Assembly (NCBI RefSeq): GCF_001514145.1 | Contig: NZ_KQ948670.1 | Coordinates: forward strand, 122,654-186,653 | From: Streptomyces canus | GTDB lineage: Bacteria; Actinomycetota; Actinomycetes; Streptomycetales; Streptomycetaceae | DNA: 64,000 nt | Direction of reading: 5' to 3' | Part shown: piece after piece, positions 43,260-51,605 of the stretch | How the letters are laid out: each line of letters begins with the position of its first letter | How positions within the stretch are numbered: position 1 is the stretch's first letter | Position numbers and translations under genes: made by a program | Notes under the pieces: generated by a model | Databases searched by the model: none | Seen by the model: the letters and a program-made list of their open reading frames with translations, nothing else | Told to the model about the DNA's origin: nothing

Positions 43260-44138
43260 ATGAAACCGTCCTTACGTACCTCTCGCTTAGCCGCTCTGGG
43301 CGCCGGCGGCGTCGTGTCGGTCGCCTTGCTGACGGGATGCGGCGACGACGGGGCCGACAGCGCCGATCGGTCCGCCTCACCGCAACAGCCGCAGTCCTCG
43401 CCGGCCCGGGTGGTCCAGGCGACCAACAAGAAGACCACGCAGGCGAAGACGGCCCGCATCAAGCTGGCGACCACCGTCGCCGCGGGCGGCGACAGCGAGA
43501 CGATCACCGGTTCCGGCGTGCTGGATCTGCAGGACGGTACGAGCCGTATGGGCTGGGCCAGGGCGGCCAGCAGCTCGAACAGCGGATCGTGAACCAGGTT
43601 CTGTACCAGAGGCCCCCTGCGGCAAGCGGCCAACTGCCCGAGGGAAAGAGCTGGATGAAGGTGGACCTGCAGCGGCTGAATCGCTCGCAGGGCGCCGGCG
43701 GCCCCGCGATGAGCGACCCGGCGAATTCCTTCGCCTACGCCAAGTCCCTGTCCGAGAAGGACGTGCGGAAGGTGGGCGAGGAGACCGTGAACGGCGTGTC
43801 CACCACGCACTACCGCGTCGATCTCGACCTTCGAAGCTGGCCCGGGGGACTCGGCCCAAGAGCGGCAGCTGCGTGCGCAGTTGGGCGACGACGTGCCCGT
43901 CGACCTCTGGATCGACGAAGACGGCCTCACCTGCCGTCAGCAGATCCGGATGACCGTCAAGGACACGGCGCAGACCGGCGGGACCGACACATCCGCCCGG
44001 CAGGCCCAGGCGAAGGTGGTCATGGACTTCAGCGGCTTCGGCACCGAGGTCGACGTCGCCGCGCCTCCGTCCGCCGACACCGTCGACGTGACCGACAAGG
44101 TGTCCCGGCAGAGCGGAACGAGCTCACAGACCAACTAG
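43260..44138 (+). pseudogene. Lipoprotein gene with two compensating frameshifts
   Basis: The start (MKPSLRTSRLAALGAGGVVS, lipobox LLTGC) reads frame 0. Near 43555 the coherent sequence moves to frame 2 (LGQGGQQLEQRIVNQVLYQR, GKSWMKVDLQRLNRSQG), and the original frame stops at 43592. Near 43832 it returns to frame 0 (DSAQERQLRAQLGDDVPVDL; DEDGLTCRQQIRMTVKDTAQ), running to 44138. A one-base loss and a one-base gain explain it. The restored protein would be a roughly 290-residue outer-face lipoprotein with a LolA/LppX-like fold. It is a pseudogene or an assembly error. Confidence 0.65.
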
Positions 44139-44183
44139 TCGGCCCGCCGGCTTGTGGACGTCGATCGGGGTACACGGGTCGGC

Positions 44184-44477
44184 ATGACACACACCGACGA
44201 CACCACGGCGGCCGGGGCCGCAAGGCAACTGCGCCGCATCCGGGCCTTCTACGCGGCCGGCGTCGTCCTGTGGACGGCATCGTCAGCCTGGACGATGGGG
44301 GATTCCCCCGGCAGCCGGCCCATGTGGACCTCCTTGCTGCTCCTGGCCGTGTTCACGGGCCTGCTGCTCATGGCTTCCCGGTGGCTGCGGCGCCTCGGGT
44401 CCACCGGTTCGCCCCGGCCCCCTCGCCACATCGCACTTTCCGGGAGGGCCGGGCGCCACGCGGTGTCCAAGCCCTGA
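44184..44477 (+). CDS. Small membrane protein
   Basis: 97 residues from ATG. Two hydrophobic segments (AFYAAGVVLWTASSAWTMG and WTSLLLLAVFTGLLLMASRW) are separated by a short polar loop. The C-terminal tail is Arg/Pro-rich. Typical of small unassigned Streptomyces membrane proteins. It lies between the broken lipoprotein and a stretch with no intact gene. Confidence 0.6.
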   Translation: MTHTDDTTAAGAARQLRRIRAFYAAGVVLWTASSAWTMGDSPGSRPMWTSLLLLAVFTGLLLMASRWLRRLGSTGSPRPPRHIALSGRAGRHAVSKP

Positions 44478-45083
44478 TCACCTCGATACCGGGCGGGGTA
44501 CTCGCCCGCCCGGGCGCTCGTCGCCGTGCGGAGACACCCCGGTGGTCGTCGAGCAGCGCGGACCGGTGGTCGGCGGTGACGGTCACCTGCGAACCGGCGG
44601 AATGAGGGGCCAGGAGTACGGCGAACGCATCGAGACGCGCTGCGAACACCGCCGGCGCTACATCCCGATGTTGCTCCGCGGGCGTACGACATGTTCCGGC
44701 AGCAGTCGGGCGGCTGAGCGCCCTCGTTCTTTCGCGGCACGTGCAGAGGGAGACCCGGCTGGCCGTGTGCGCGCGACGACGTCCTCGGGAACGGGACCGG
44801 ATCGCCCGCTGCCCGACCTGCCGGAACCCTGGGACGTGCTCCTGACCTCGGTGGCCACCTTCCGGCTCAGCCGGCTGCTCAGCCGCGCCGGCCGGGGCGG
44901 ACGCGTTGCAGCTGGCGTACGGCGCGCTGGTCGACAGGACCACCGACGGCTGACCCGGAACCCTGCTCATTTGTGGATTATCTCTTTCAAATGCGCAATT
45001 CTACGCGTATCGATCGATCTCCTGGGCACTTGGGGGTCACCCTGAGACTGGCGGGACCTTCAGCAACATCTCAAGGAGCGACT
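44478..45083 (+). other. 606-bp region without an intact gene; DUF1360-like relic
   Basis: Bases about 44806-44900 encode PEPWDVLLTSVATFRLSRLL, which resembles the start of DUF1360 membrane proteins, but the family does not continue. Other frames give short pieces only. Bases 44965-45070 are relatively AT-rich (TTTGTGGATTATCTCTTTCAAATG) and probably hold the promoter of the ligase gene. Confidence 0.4.
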
Positions 45084-46262
45084 GTGGTCATGCGCATTGG
45101 AGTCGAGGAGGAATTCCACATCCTGCAAGTGGAAAGCGGACTGCTGGTGCCGCGTGCCGATGCGGTCCTGCGTCGGCTTCCCCAGGGCACCTTCACCAAG
45201 GAGCTGCACCAGTCCACAGTGGAGTCGAACAGCGGGGTGCACGCGACCCTGGCAGGCATGTACGCCGACCTCACCAGAACCAGACGGCGGCTCGACGCGG
45301 CCGCCTCCTCGCTGGGGCTCGCGGTCATGGCCGCGGGCACGGCACCACTTGCCCCGGCCGCCTCCGGACACCCCACCGCCGGCGCGCGCTATCTCCACAT
45401 GGTCGAGGAGTACCGCCAGGTGGCCGACGAACAGCTCATCTGCGGCGCCCAGATCCACGTGGACATACCGGACCGCGAGACGGCCGTGGGGGTGATGTGC
45501 GCGGTCTCTCCCTGGCTGCCCGTGCTCTTGGCGCTGTCCGCCAGTTCGCCGTTCTGGCAGGGAGCCGACACCGGCTATGCCAGCTGGCGCACGCTGCTCT
45601 GGCAGCGCTGGCCCACCGCCGGTCCCGTCGGCTGCTTCCCCAGCGCGGCCGCCTACGACGCCGCGGTGGACGACCTCGTCCGGAGCGGAATCATCAGTGA
45701 CCCAGGGATGATCTACTACGACGTTCGTCCCTCGGCCCACCTGCGGACGCTGGAACTCCGTATCTGCGACGCCTGTCCGCGGGCGGAGACCGTCGTGCTC
45801 GTGGCCGGCCTGTTCCGTGCCCTGGTGACCGAGGCCATCGAACGCCGCGCGTCCGGCGCGGCGGTGTGCGACGGCCGGCACGAATGGCTGCGCGGCGCGT
45901 CCTGGCGGGCTGCCCGGTCCGGCCTGGAGGGTGCGCTGGTGGATCCGAGGACCCACCGGGAGGCGCCTGCCGCCGAAGTCGTACGCGGGCTGCCGGCCCG
46001 GTTGCGTCCCGCGCTGGAGGCCCACGGCGACTGGGAGACCGTGAAGGATCTGACCGAGGCGGCCCTGGCGGAGGGCAGCGCCGCCGAGCGCATGCGCCGC
46101 AAGGCTCGCGAAGAGGACCTGCTGGCCTGCACGGACCTGCTGATCGCGGACACCCGCGGTGAGCGGCGACACCGCATACCGACCTCCCTCTCCCGCAGGA
46201 GAGTCGCGCGCTCCGCCGAGGGTGCGGCAGATTCCGGGGCACCGGAGGTCCTGGGCAGCTGA
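45084..46262 (+). CDS. YbdK/GCS2-type carboxylate-amine ligase
   Basis: 392 residues. The GTG at 45084 is well spaced from AAGGAG; the ATG at 45090 is two codons later. The glutamate-cysteine ligase GCS2 family is shown by RIGVEEEFHILQVESGLLVP, KELHQSTVESNSGVHATL, GAQIHVDIPDRETAVGVM, LSASSPFWQGADTGYASWRT and DVRPSAHLRTLELRICDACP. It should use ATP to join a glutamate-like carboxylate to an amine. It heads a row with an AsnO-type amidotransferase and a peptidase, so a modified dipeptide product is plausible. Confidence 0.85.
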   Translation: MVMRIGVEEEFHILQVESGLLVPRADAVLRRLPQGTFTKELHQSTVESNSGVHATLAGMYADLTRTRRRLDAAASSLGLAVMAAGTAPLAPAASGHPTAGARYLHMVEEYRQVADEQLICGAQIHVDIPDRETAVGVMCAVSPWLPVLLALSASSPFWQGADTGYASWRTLLWQRWPTAGPVGCFPSAAAYDAAVDDLVRSGIISDPGMIYYDVRPSAHLRTLELRICDACPRAETVVLVAGLFRALVTEAIERRASGAAVCDGRHEWLRGASWRAARSGLEGALVDPRTHREAPAAEVVRGLPARLRPALEAHGDWETVKDLTEAALAEGSAAERMRRKAREEDLLACTDLLIADTRGERRHRIPTSLSRRRVARSAEGAADSGAPEVLGS

Positions 46263-46339
46263 CCCGGTCGCGCGCGATGCGTCCCACCTTCCCGCCCGTC
46301 CACCCTTCACCCCACCCAACCCGAGGAGAGGTTTCGTTC

Positions 46340-46450
46340 ATGTCCAGCAATACCGCCCGGGTCGCGACCGGCAGGCGCGACCCGGGCTTCCTGTCCGGGC
46401 TCCTGTCCGACGGCTCCTGGGAAGGGGGCGGAGCGCCATGTGCGGTCTGA
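46340..46450 (+). CDS. 36-residue ORF overlapping the amidotransferase start
   Basis: ATG at 46340 after GGAGAGG. It encodes MSSNTARVATGRR, ending in a GGGAPCAV tail. Its last four codons overlap the amidotransferase start (46438) in another frame. It has the strongest ribosome site of the cassette. It may be a leader peptide coupling translation, or a small peptide substrate for the flanking enzymes; the peptide itself is not recognisable. No homology evidence is available here. Confidence 0.4.
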   Translation: MSSNTARVATGRRDPGFLSGLLSDGSWEGGGAPCAV

Positions 46451-48222
46451 GCGGCGAGATCCGCTTCGACGGCAGGCGACCCGACCTCGCGGCCGTCGAG
46501 CGGATGGCCGACCGGCTCGCGGCCCGCGGGCCCGACGGCCACGGCATCTGGACACAGGGCGCGGTGGCGCTGGGGCACCGACGACTGAAGATCATCGACC
46601 TGTCCGACCTCGGCGCCCAGCCGATGACCGACGCCGACGGCGAGATCACCGGCGTCTTCAACGGCTGCGTCTACAACTACCGGGAGCTGCGCGAGGAGCT
46701 CGGGCGCCTCGGGCACCGCTTCGAGTCGACTTCCGACACCGAGGTCGTGCTCCACGCCTACCTGCAGTGGGGAACCGCCTGCGTCGAACGCTTCTACGGC
46801 ATGTTCGCCTTCGCGCTCGTCGAGCACCGCACCGGCCGTGTCGTGCTCGGCCGTGACCGGCTGGGGATCAAACCGCTGTACCTGGCGCCGACGCCGGACC
46901 GGTTGCGCTTCGCGTCCTCCCTGCCCGCTCTTCTGGCTGCCGGAGACGTGGACACCTCCGTCGATCCGGTGGCCGTCCACCAGTACCTGAGCTGGCACGC
47001 CACGGTCGCCCCGCCGCGCACCGTCCTCAACGGCGTGCGCAAACTGTCGCCGGCCACGGTACGGGTGGTCGAACCGGACGGCAGCCACCGCGACCACCGC
47101 TACTGGCAGCCGTCCTACACGCGTCGTGCCGAGTACGCGGGCATGGGGCCCGACGAGTGGCGTGACGCGGTGCTGGAGGCGCTGCGCACGGCCGTGCGCC
47201 GCCGGATGGTCTCCGACGTGCCGGTCGGTGTCCTGCTCTCCGGCGGCCTGGACTCCAGCCTCATCGTCGCCCTGCTCGCCGAGGAGGGTCAGCGAGGCCT
47301 GAAGACGTTCAGCGTGGGATTCGAGGCCGAGGGCGGGGAGAAGGGCGACGAGTTCCAGTACTCGGACCTGGTCGCCCGGGAGTTCGGCACGGACCACCTC
47401 CGGATGACGGTGGCCTCCGAACGGGTCTCGAGCGGCCTGGACGACGCCGTCGCCGCGATGAGCGAGCCGATGATCAGCCACGACGTGGTCGCCTTCCACC
47501 TGCTGTCCGAGCAGGTCTCCAAGGAGGTGAAGGTCGTACAGAGCGGGCAGGGCGCCGACGAGGTGTTCGCCGGATACCACTGGTACCCGGAGCTGGCCGC
47601 GGTCGCGCGCGAGGAGGAACCGCAGAGGTACGCCGAGACGTACTTCGACCGTCCCCACGCCGACCTGGCGCGGATCCTCCAGCCGCACATGCTGCCCCCG
47701 GACGACGTGTCGGGCCGCTTCGTCAGGGAACACATGGCACGTCCCGGCGCGCAGACCGCCCTGGACGCGGCGCTACGACTGGACACACACGTCATGCTCG
47801 TCGACGACCCGGTGAAGCGGGTCGACAACATGACCATGGCCTGGGGACTGGAGGCCCGCGTGCCGTTCCTCGACCACGAGCTGGTGGAGCTGGCCGCGGC
47901 CTGCCCGCCGGAGCTCAAACTCGCCGACGGCGGCAAGGGCGTACTGAAGGAAGCCGGACGCAAGCTCCTGCCGCGGGAGATCGTCGACCGGCCCAAGGGT
48001 TACTTCCCCGTCCCGGCCATCCGGCACATGGCCGGCCCCGTTCTGGACCGGGTGCGCGAGGTCCTCTCGGCACCCGAGGCGAAGAAACGGGGAATCTTCC
48101 AGGAGTCGTACGTGGCCGAGCTCCTGGCGGCGCCCGACGAGCACCGGACCAAACGCGGCGCCAACGCCCTGTGGCAGGTGGCACTGCTGGAGACATGGCT
48201 GCAGACGCACGGAATCACGTGA
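46438..48222 (+). CDS. AsnO-type amidotransferase (N-acetylglutaminylglutamine amidotransferase-like)
   Basis: 594 residues. The N-terminal glutaminase has catalytic Cys2 (MCGLSGEIRF) and RGPDGHG, LGHRRLKIIDLSD and VFNGCVYNYRELREEL. The C-terminal asparagine-synthetase domain has the PP-loop VLLSGGLDSSLIVALL (Ser268) and GQGADEVFAGYHWYPE, plus the late LEARVPFLDHELVEL. It is closest in pattern to the TIGR03104 amidotransferase of the N-acetylglutaminylglutamine amide (NAGGN) osmolyte route. The usual partner synthetase gene (ngg) is not in this window. It overlaps the S9 peptidase start. Confidence 0.85.
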   Translation: MCGLSGEIRFDGRRPDLAAVERMADRLAARGPDGHGIWTQGAVALGHRRLKIIDLSDLGAQPMTDADGEITGVFNGCVYNYRELREELGRLGHRFESTSDTEVVLHAYLQWGTACVERFYGMFAFALVEHRTGRVVLGRDRLGIKPLYLAPTPDRLRFASSLPALLAAGDVDTSVDPVAVHQYLSWHATVAPPRTVLNGVRKLSPATVRVVEPDGSHRDHRYWQPSYTRRAEYAGMGPDEWRDAVLEALRTAVRRRMVSDVPVGVLLSGGLDSSLIVALLAEEGQRGLKTFSVGFEAEGGEKGDEFQYSDLVAREFGTDHLRMTVASERVSSGLDDAVAAMSEPMISHDVVAFHLLSEQVSKEVKVVQSGQGADEVFAGYHWYPELAAVAREEEPQRYAETYFDRPHADLARILQPHMLPPDDVSGRFVREHMARPGAQTALDAALRLDTHVMLVDDPVKRVDNMTMAWGLEARVPFLDHELVELAAACPPELKLADGGKGVLKEAGRKLLPREIVDRPKGYFPVPAIRHMAGPVLDRVREVLSAPEAKKRGIFQESYVAELLAAPDEHRTKRGANALWQVALLETWLQTHGIT

Positions 48223-50459
48223 CCGGGCAGCCCGGCACCCGGACCCCGCACGCGGCGGCGCCAGCATCGGCGCAGGGGCCACCCGCCCGTGGTGCCGCAC
48301 CTGTATCGGCGCAGGAGCCTGCCCGCGCCGCAGGCGGCCCCGTACCGGCGCACGGACCTGCCAGTGCCACGGCGCCGCCACCGGCACAGGAGCACGCCCG
48401 TGCCGCAGGTCCCGCCCCGGCGCAGGGCCCCGCCCGCGCCGCGGCCCCGGCCTCGATGCCGTTGCCCGAGGCGGAAGGCCCGCGGGAGGCCGTGACCCGG
48501 CTGCACGCGCACGGCTGCTGGTATCCCTCCGCCGCTCCCGACGGCACCGAGGTGGCCTTCATCTGCGACCGGGGCGGCGTCCCCCAGCTGTGGGCCGGGC
48601 CCGTGGACGGCGAGGGGATCCGGCTGCTCGACTCCTCCCCGGATCCCGTGAAGGAGGTGTCCTGGTCACCCGACGGCCGCTGGATCGCGTACACGACCGC
48701 GCCGGGCGGCGGGGAGCACTCCCGGGTGCTGTGCGTGCGCCCGGACGGCACCGGCCGTCGCCTGCTGGCCGGTGCAGACCCCGACAGTTCCGCCTACCTC
48801 GGCTGCTGGGCCCACGACGGCTCGGCCGTCGCCGTCACCCTCGCCGCACCAGCCACCGCCCGTGCCCAGGCGGACGCTGTGTGGCAGTCGACGGACGCCG
48901 TCCCGGCCCACTGGACGGCCCGGGACGGCCGGGCGACCCTCCTCGGCACCCCCGCGTACGCCGTGGGGCCGGGCGTGACACCGGCGACCCGGCCGGGCGG
49001 AGGACTGTCCGCCTACCTGATCGATCCCGACGGTCTGGCCTCGCCCGTGCTGCTCGCCACGGAACCGGACGCCCCCACGCTCCGGGTGTGCGACCTCAGC
49101 CGCGACGGCCGGCTCGCGCTGCTGCGCCGGGGGCCGCGCGGCCGACGGGAAGCGGTCGTCCGGCGCACCTCGGACGCGGCGACCACCTGCACCCTGGCGG
49201 TTGCCGACGGTGACCCGTGGATCGGCCGGTTCTCGCCCGACGGGCGGACGCTGTGGCTGCGCAGCGACGCCGACCGGGAGTACGCGGCCCTGTTCGCCGT
49301 CGCTCTCGACGCCGACGGCACGCAGCGCGGCAGGACCGTCGTGGCGGAACGCCAGGACAGCGGCCTCGAGCTGCTGGCGATGGCACACGACGGCCGGACG
49401 GCCGTGCTGGCCTGGAACGTGCGTGGCGCCGGCGAACTGGAGGTCGTCGAGACCGCCCCGGGGCACGGCGCCCCGGACACCGCCGGACCGGCGCGGCCGG
49501 TACCGCTGCCCCACGAGGTCGTCACGCGCATCGCGGCGGCCGGGACGGGGCGGCTGCTGCTGGCGCTGTCCGGTTCGCAACGCCGCCCCGGCGTGTGGTG
49601 GGCTCATGAAGGCGTGTCCCTGCTGCGCACCCCGTGGTCCTCCCGGGACGAGGACGCCGTGCCGCCGGGCCGCCCGCCGGTACGTCCTGTCCTCTCGCGC
49701 CTGGCCGCCAGGGACGGCCTGCCCCTCAGCGGCTGGTACTACCGGGCGCCGGGACGTGCCCCGAACGAGCCGGCGCCCTGCGTGATCCACCTACACGGCG
49801 GCCCCGAGGACCAGGAACGCCCGGTGTTCGACCCGCTGTACCACGAGCTGCTCGGGCGCGGCCTGGACATCTTCGCCCCCGACGTCCGCGGCTCCGGCGG
49901 ACACGGCCGGTCCTTCGTCGACGCCGACCTGGGCAGCGGCCGCTTCGCCGCGCTCGACGACGTCGCGGACTGCGCGGCGCACGCGGTCACGGCGGGCCCC
50001 GCGGACCCGACCCGGCTGGCCGTGATGGGGCGCTCGTACGGCGGCTACCTGACCTTCGCCTCCCTCGTGTGGCACCCGGACCTCTTCCGCACCGGCATCG
50101 CCGTCTGCGGCATGTCCGACCTGCTGACCTTCTTCGCCGGCACCGAGCCCTGGATCGCGGAATCGGCGGCGCACAAGTACGGCCACCCGGAGCGCGACCG
50201 CGAACTGCTGCACGCCCTGTCACCGATGAGCCGTATCGACGCGCTGCGGGCCCCGCTGCTCGCCGTCCACGGCGAGCACGACACCAACGTGCCGCCGGGG
50301 GAGTCGGAACAGTTCGTGCGGGCCGCCCGGGAGCGCGGTGTCCCCGCCGAGCTCCTCGTCCTGCGGGACGAGGGGCACGACTTCCTGCGCGCGGACAACC
50401 GGCGCCTGTTCCGCCGGACCGCAGCGGACTGGATGGAGCGGCACCTGCACCCCTTCTGA
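48219..50459 (+). CDS. S9-family prolyl oligopeptidase with a Pro/Ala-rich N-terminal extension
   Basis: 746 residues from GTG at 48219 (GTGA overlap with the amidotransferase stop); an ATG at 48195 is possible. A repeat-rich tail of about 80 residues precedes a beta-propeller (VSWSPDGRWIAYTTAP; FSPDGRTLWLRSDADREY) and an alpha/beta hydrolase domain. The triad is Ser606 in MGRSYGGYLTFAS, Asp688 in HGEHDTNVPPGE and His720 in DEGHDFLRADN. It should cleave short peptides, perhaps the product of the flanking ligase/amidotransferase. There is no signal peptide. Confidence 0.85.
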   Translation: MTGQPGTRTPHAAAPASAQGPPARGAAPVSAQEPARAAGGPVPAHGPASATAPPPAQEHARAAGPAPAQGPARAAAPASMPLPEAEGPREAVTRLHAHGCWYPSAAPDGTEVAFICDRGGVPQLWAGPVDGEGIRLLDSSPDPVKEVSWSPDGRWIAYTTAPGGGEHSRVLCVRPDGTGRRLLAGADPDSSAYLGCWAHDGSAVAVTLAAPATARAQADAVWQSTDAVPAHWTARDGRATLLGTPAYAVGPGVTPATRPGGGLSAYLIDPDGLASPVLLATEPDAPTLRVCDLSRDGRLALLRRGPRGRREAVVRRTSDAATTCTLAVADGDPWIGRFSPDGRTLWLRSDADREYAALFAVALDADGTQRGRTVVAERQDSGLELLAMAHDGRTAVLAWNVRGAGELEVVETAPGHGAPDTAGPARPVPLPHEVVTRIAAAGTGRLLLALSGSQRRPGVWWAHEGVSLLRTPWSSRDEDAVPPGRPPVRPVLSRLAARDGLPLSGWYYRAPGRAPNEPAPCVIHLHGGPEDQERPVFDPLYHELLGRGLDIFAPDVRGSGGHGRSFVDADLGSGRFAALDDVADCAAHAVTAGPADPTRLAVMGRSYGGYLTFASLVWHPDLFRTGIAVCGMSDLLTFFAGTEPWIAESAAHKYGHPERDRELLHALSPMSRIDALRAPLLAVHGEHDTNVPPGESEQFVRAARERGVPAELLVLRDEGHDFLRADNRRLFRRTAADWMERHLHPF
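48271..48456 (+). repeat. Tandem 36/39-bp repeats inside the peptidase N terminus
   Basis: Units beginning CGCAGG/CACAGG start at 48271, 48310, 48349, 48385 and 48421 (steps 39, 39, 36, 36). They encode Ala/Pro-rich stretches such as AQEPARAAGGPVPA and AQGPARAAAPAS. All steps are multiples of three, so copy number can vary without breaking the frame. Confidence 0.75.
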
Positions 50460-50552
50460 CCCTCCGGAGGACCGGACGGCCGTGCCGGGCGTTTCTGCGG
50501 GCGCATGCGGTCAACACGGTGTTCAGACCAGCGGGACGGCTTGGGAGGAACC

Positions 50553-51052
50553 ATGGACCACTCGCGGGTGCCCGTGCTGGAGGCGCTGGAGGAGTTCCGG
50601 CGGCGCGGAGACACGGTGGTCCGCCCGGGCACAAGCAGGGCCGCGGCGTGGACCCGCGGGTGGCGGAGATCGTCGGGCTCGACGTGTTCCGCTCGGACGT
50701 CCTGTCCCGCAACGGGCTGGACGACCGCCGTCAGTCCCAGGGCGTGCTCAGCCAGGCACAGGAACTGATGGCCGACGCGGTCGGGGCCGAGCAGGCGTTC
50801 TTCTCCACGTGCGGCAGCTCCCTGTCCGTCAAGACGGCCATGCTGGCCGTGGCCGGTCCCGGGGAGAAGCTGCTGCTGTCGCGCAACGCGCACAAGTCCG
50901 TGATCTCGGGCGTCGTCGTCAACGGCGTCGAACCGATCTGGGTCCATCCCAAGTTCGACCGCGAGCGGCACCTCGCCCATCCGCCGGAGCCCGACGACGT
51001 ACGCCGCCGCCTCAAGGAGCACCCGGACGCCAAGGGCATGCTGCTGATCACC
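50553..51052 (+). pseudogene. Orn/Lys/Arg decarboxylase, frameshifted and truncated
   Basis: ATG at 50553 has GGAGGAA upstream and encodes MDHSRVPVLEALEEFRRRGD. At about 50620 the frame shifts; the correct continuation (PPGHKQGRGVDPRVAEIVGL, DVLSRNGLDDRRQSQGVLSQ, AFFSTCGSSLSVKTAMLAVA) is in the other frame. It matches the PLP-binding major domain of SpeA/Cad-type decarboxylases and stops being homologous after KGMLLIT at 51052. The lysine that binds PLP and the whole C-terminal half are missing. The 3' end abuts a RecQ fragment on the other strand. Confidence 0.8.
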
Positions 51053-51057
51053 GCCAG

Positions 51058-51347
51058 ACCGCGACGGCGTCCGGGGCGTCGTCGTGGCGGAGCAGGCCGG
51101 CGATCTGGTCCCGCTGGAGGGCGATGAGCGGGGAAACCACCACTGTCGGCCCGGGCAGCGGCAGCCCGGGCACCTGGTACACGGCCGACTTCCCGGCGCC
51201 GGTGGGCATGACGGCCAGAGTGTCCCGCCCCCGCATGACCGCTTCCATGGCGGTCAGCTGCCCCGGCCGCAGCTCGCTCCAGCCGAACACATCGCCGGCG
51301 GTCCGCGCCAACCGGTCCGAGACGCCGGAACTCCTCTTGTCGGGCAT
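51058..51347 (-). pseudogene. RecQ helicase, N-terminal fragment
   Basis: ATG at 51347 (after AAGGGA) starts MPDKRSSGVSDRLA and continues FGWSELRPGQLTAMEAVMRG, MPTGAGKSAVYQVPGL (Walker A) and VVSPLIALQRDQIAGLL, the RecQ motifs 0-Ia. Homology ends after PDAVAV, where NSAQ is expected. Less than a quarter of a RecQ remains. The break faces the decarboxylase break, so one deletion probably removed both 3' ends. The 258 bases between this gene and the SpoIIE gene show nothing else. Confidence 0.8.
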
Positions 51348-51605
51348 GCCCGTTCCCTTCACGGTCCGGGGTCGGTGCGGTACCACCTCGGGCGGGCGTC
51401 GCCCCCACGACGTCCCGCCACGGAGGCACCGCGCGGACCCAGGCGCCGCACCCGGTCGGACGCGCCCCCGGACTCCGGGATCGTGTCGGACCAGGTGACG
51501 TGGACTTCTCCGGCGGGCAGCCGGCGGCGACCCTCCTCGTCGTCCGTCCACCGCCCGGACGCGGCGACACAAGCCTCCAGCTCACCTACGGGGGCCGACC
51601 GTGCC

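Noticed and set aside
46340..48222. Lasso-peptide cluster (small ORF plus asparagine-synthetase homologue)
   Set aside because: The glutaminase half has an intact Cys2 and motifs of an amidotransferase, and no RRE, transglutaminase-like protease or lasso-type core peptide is present.
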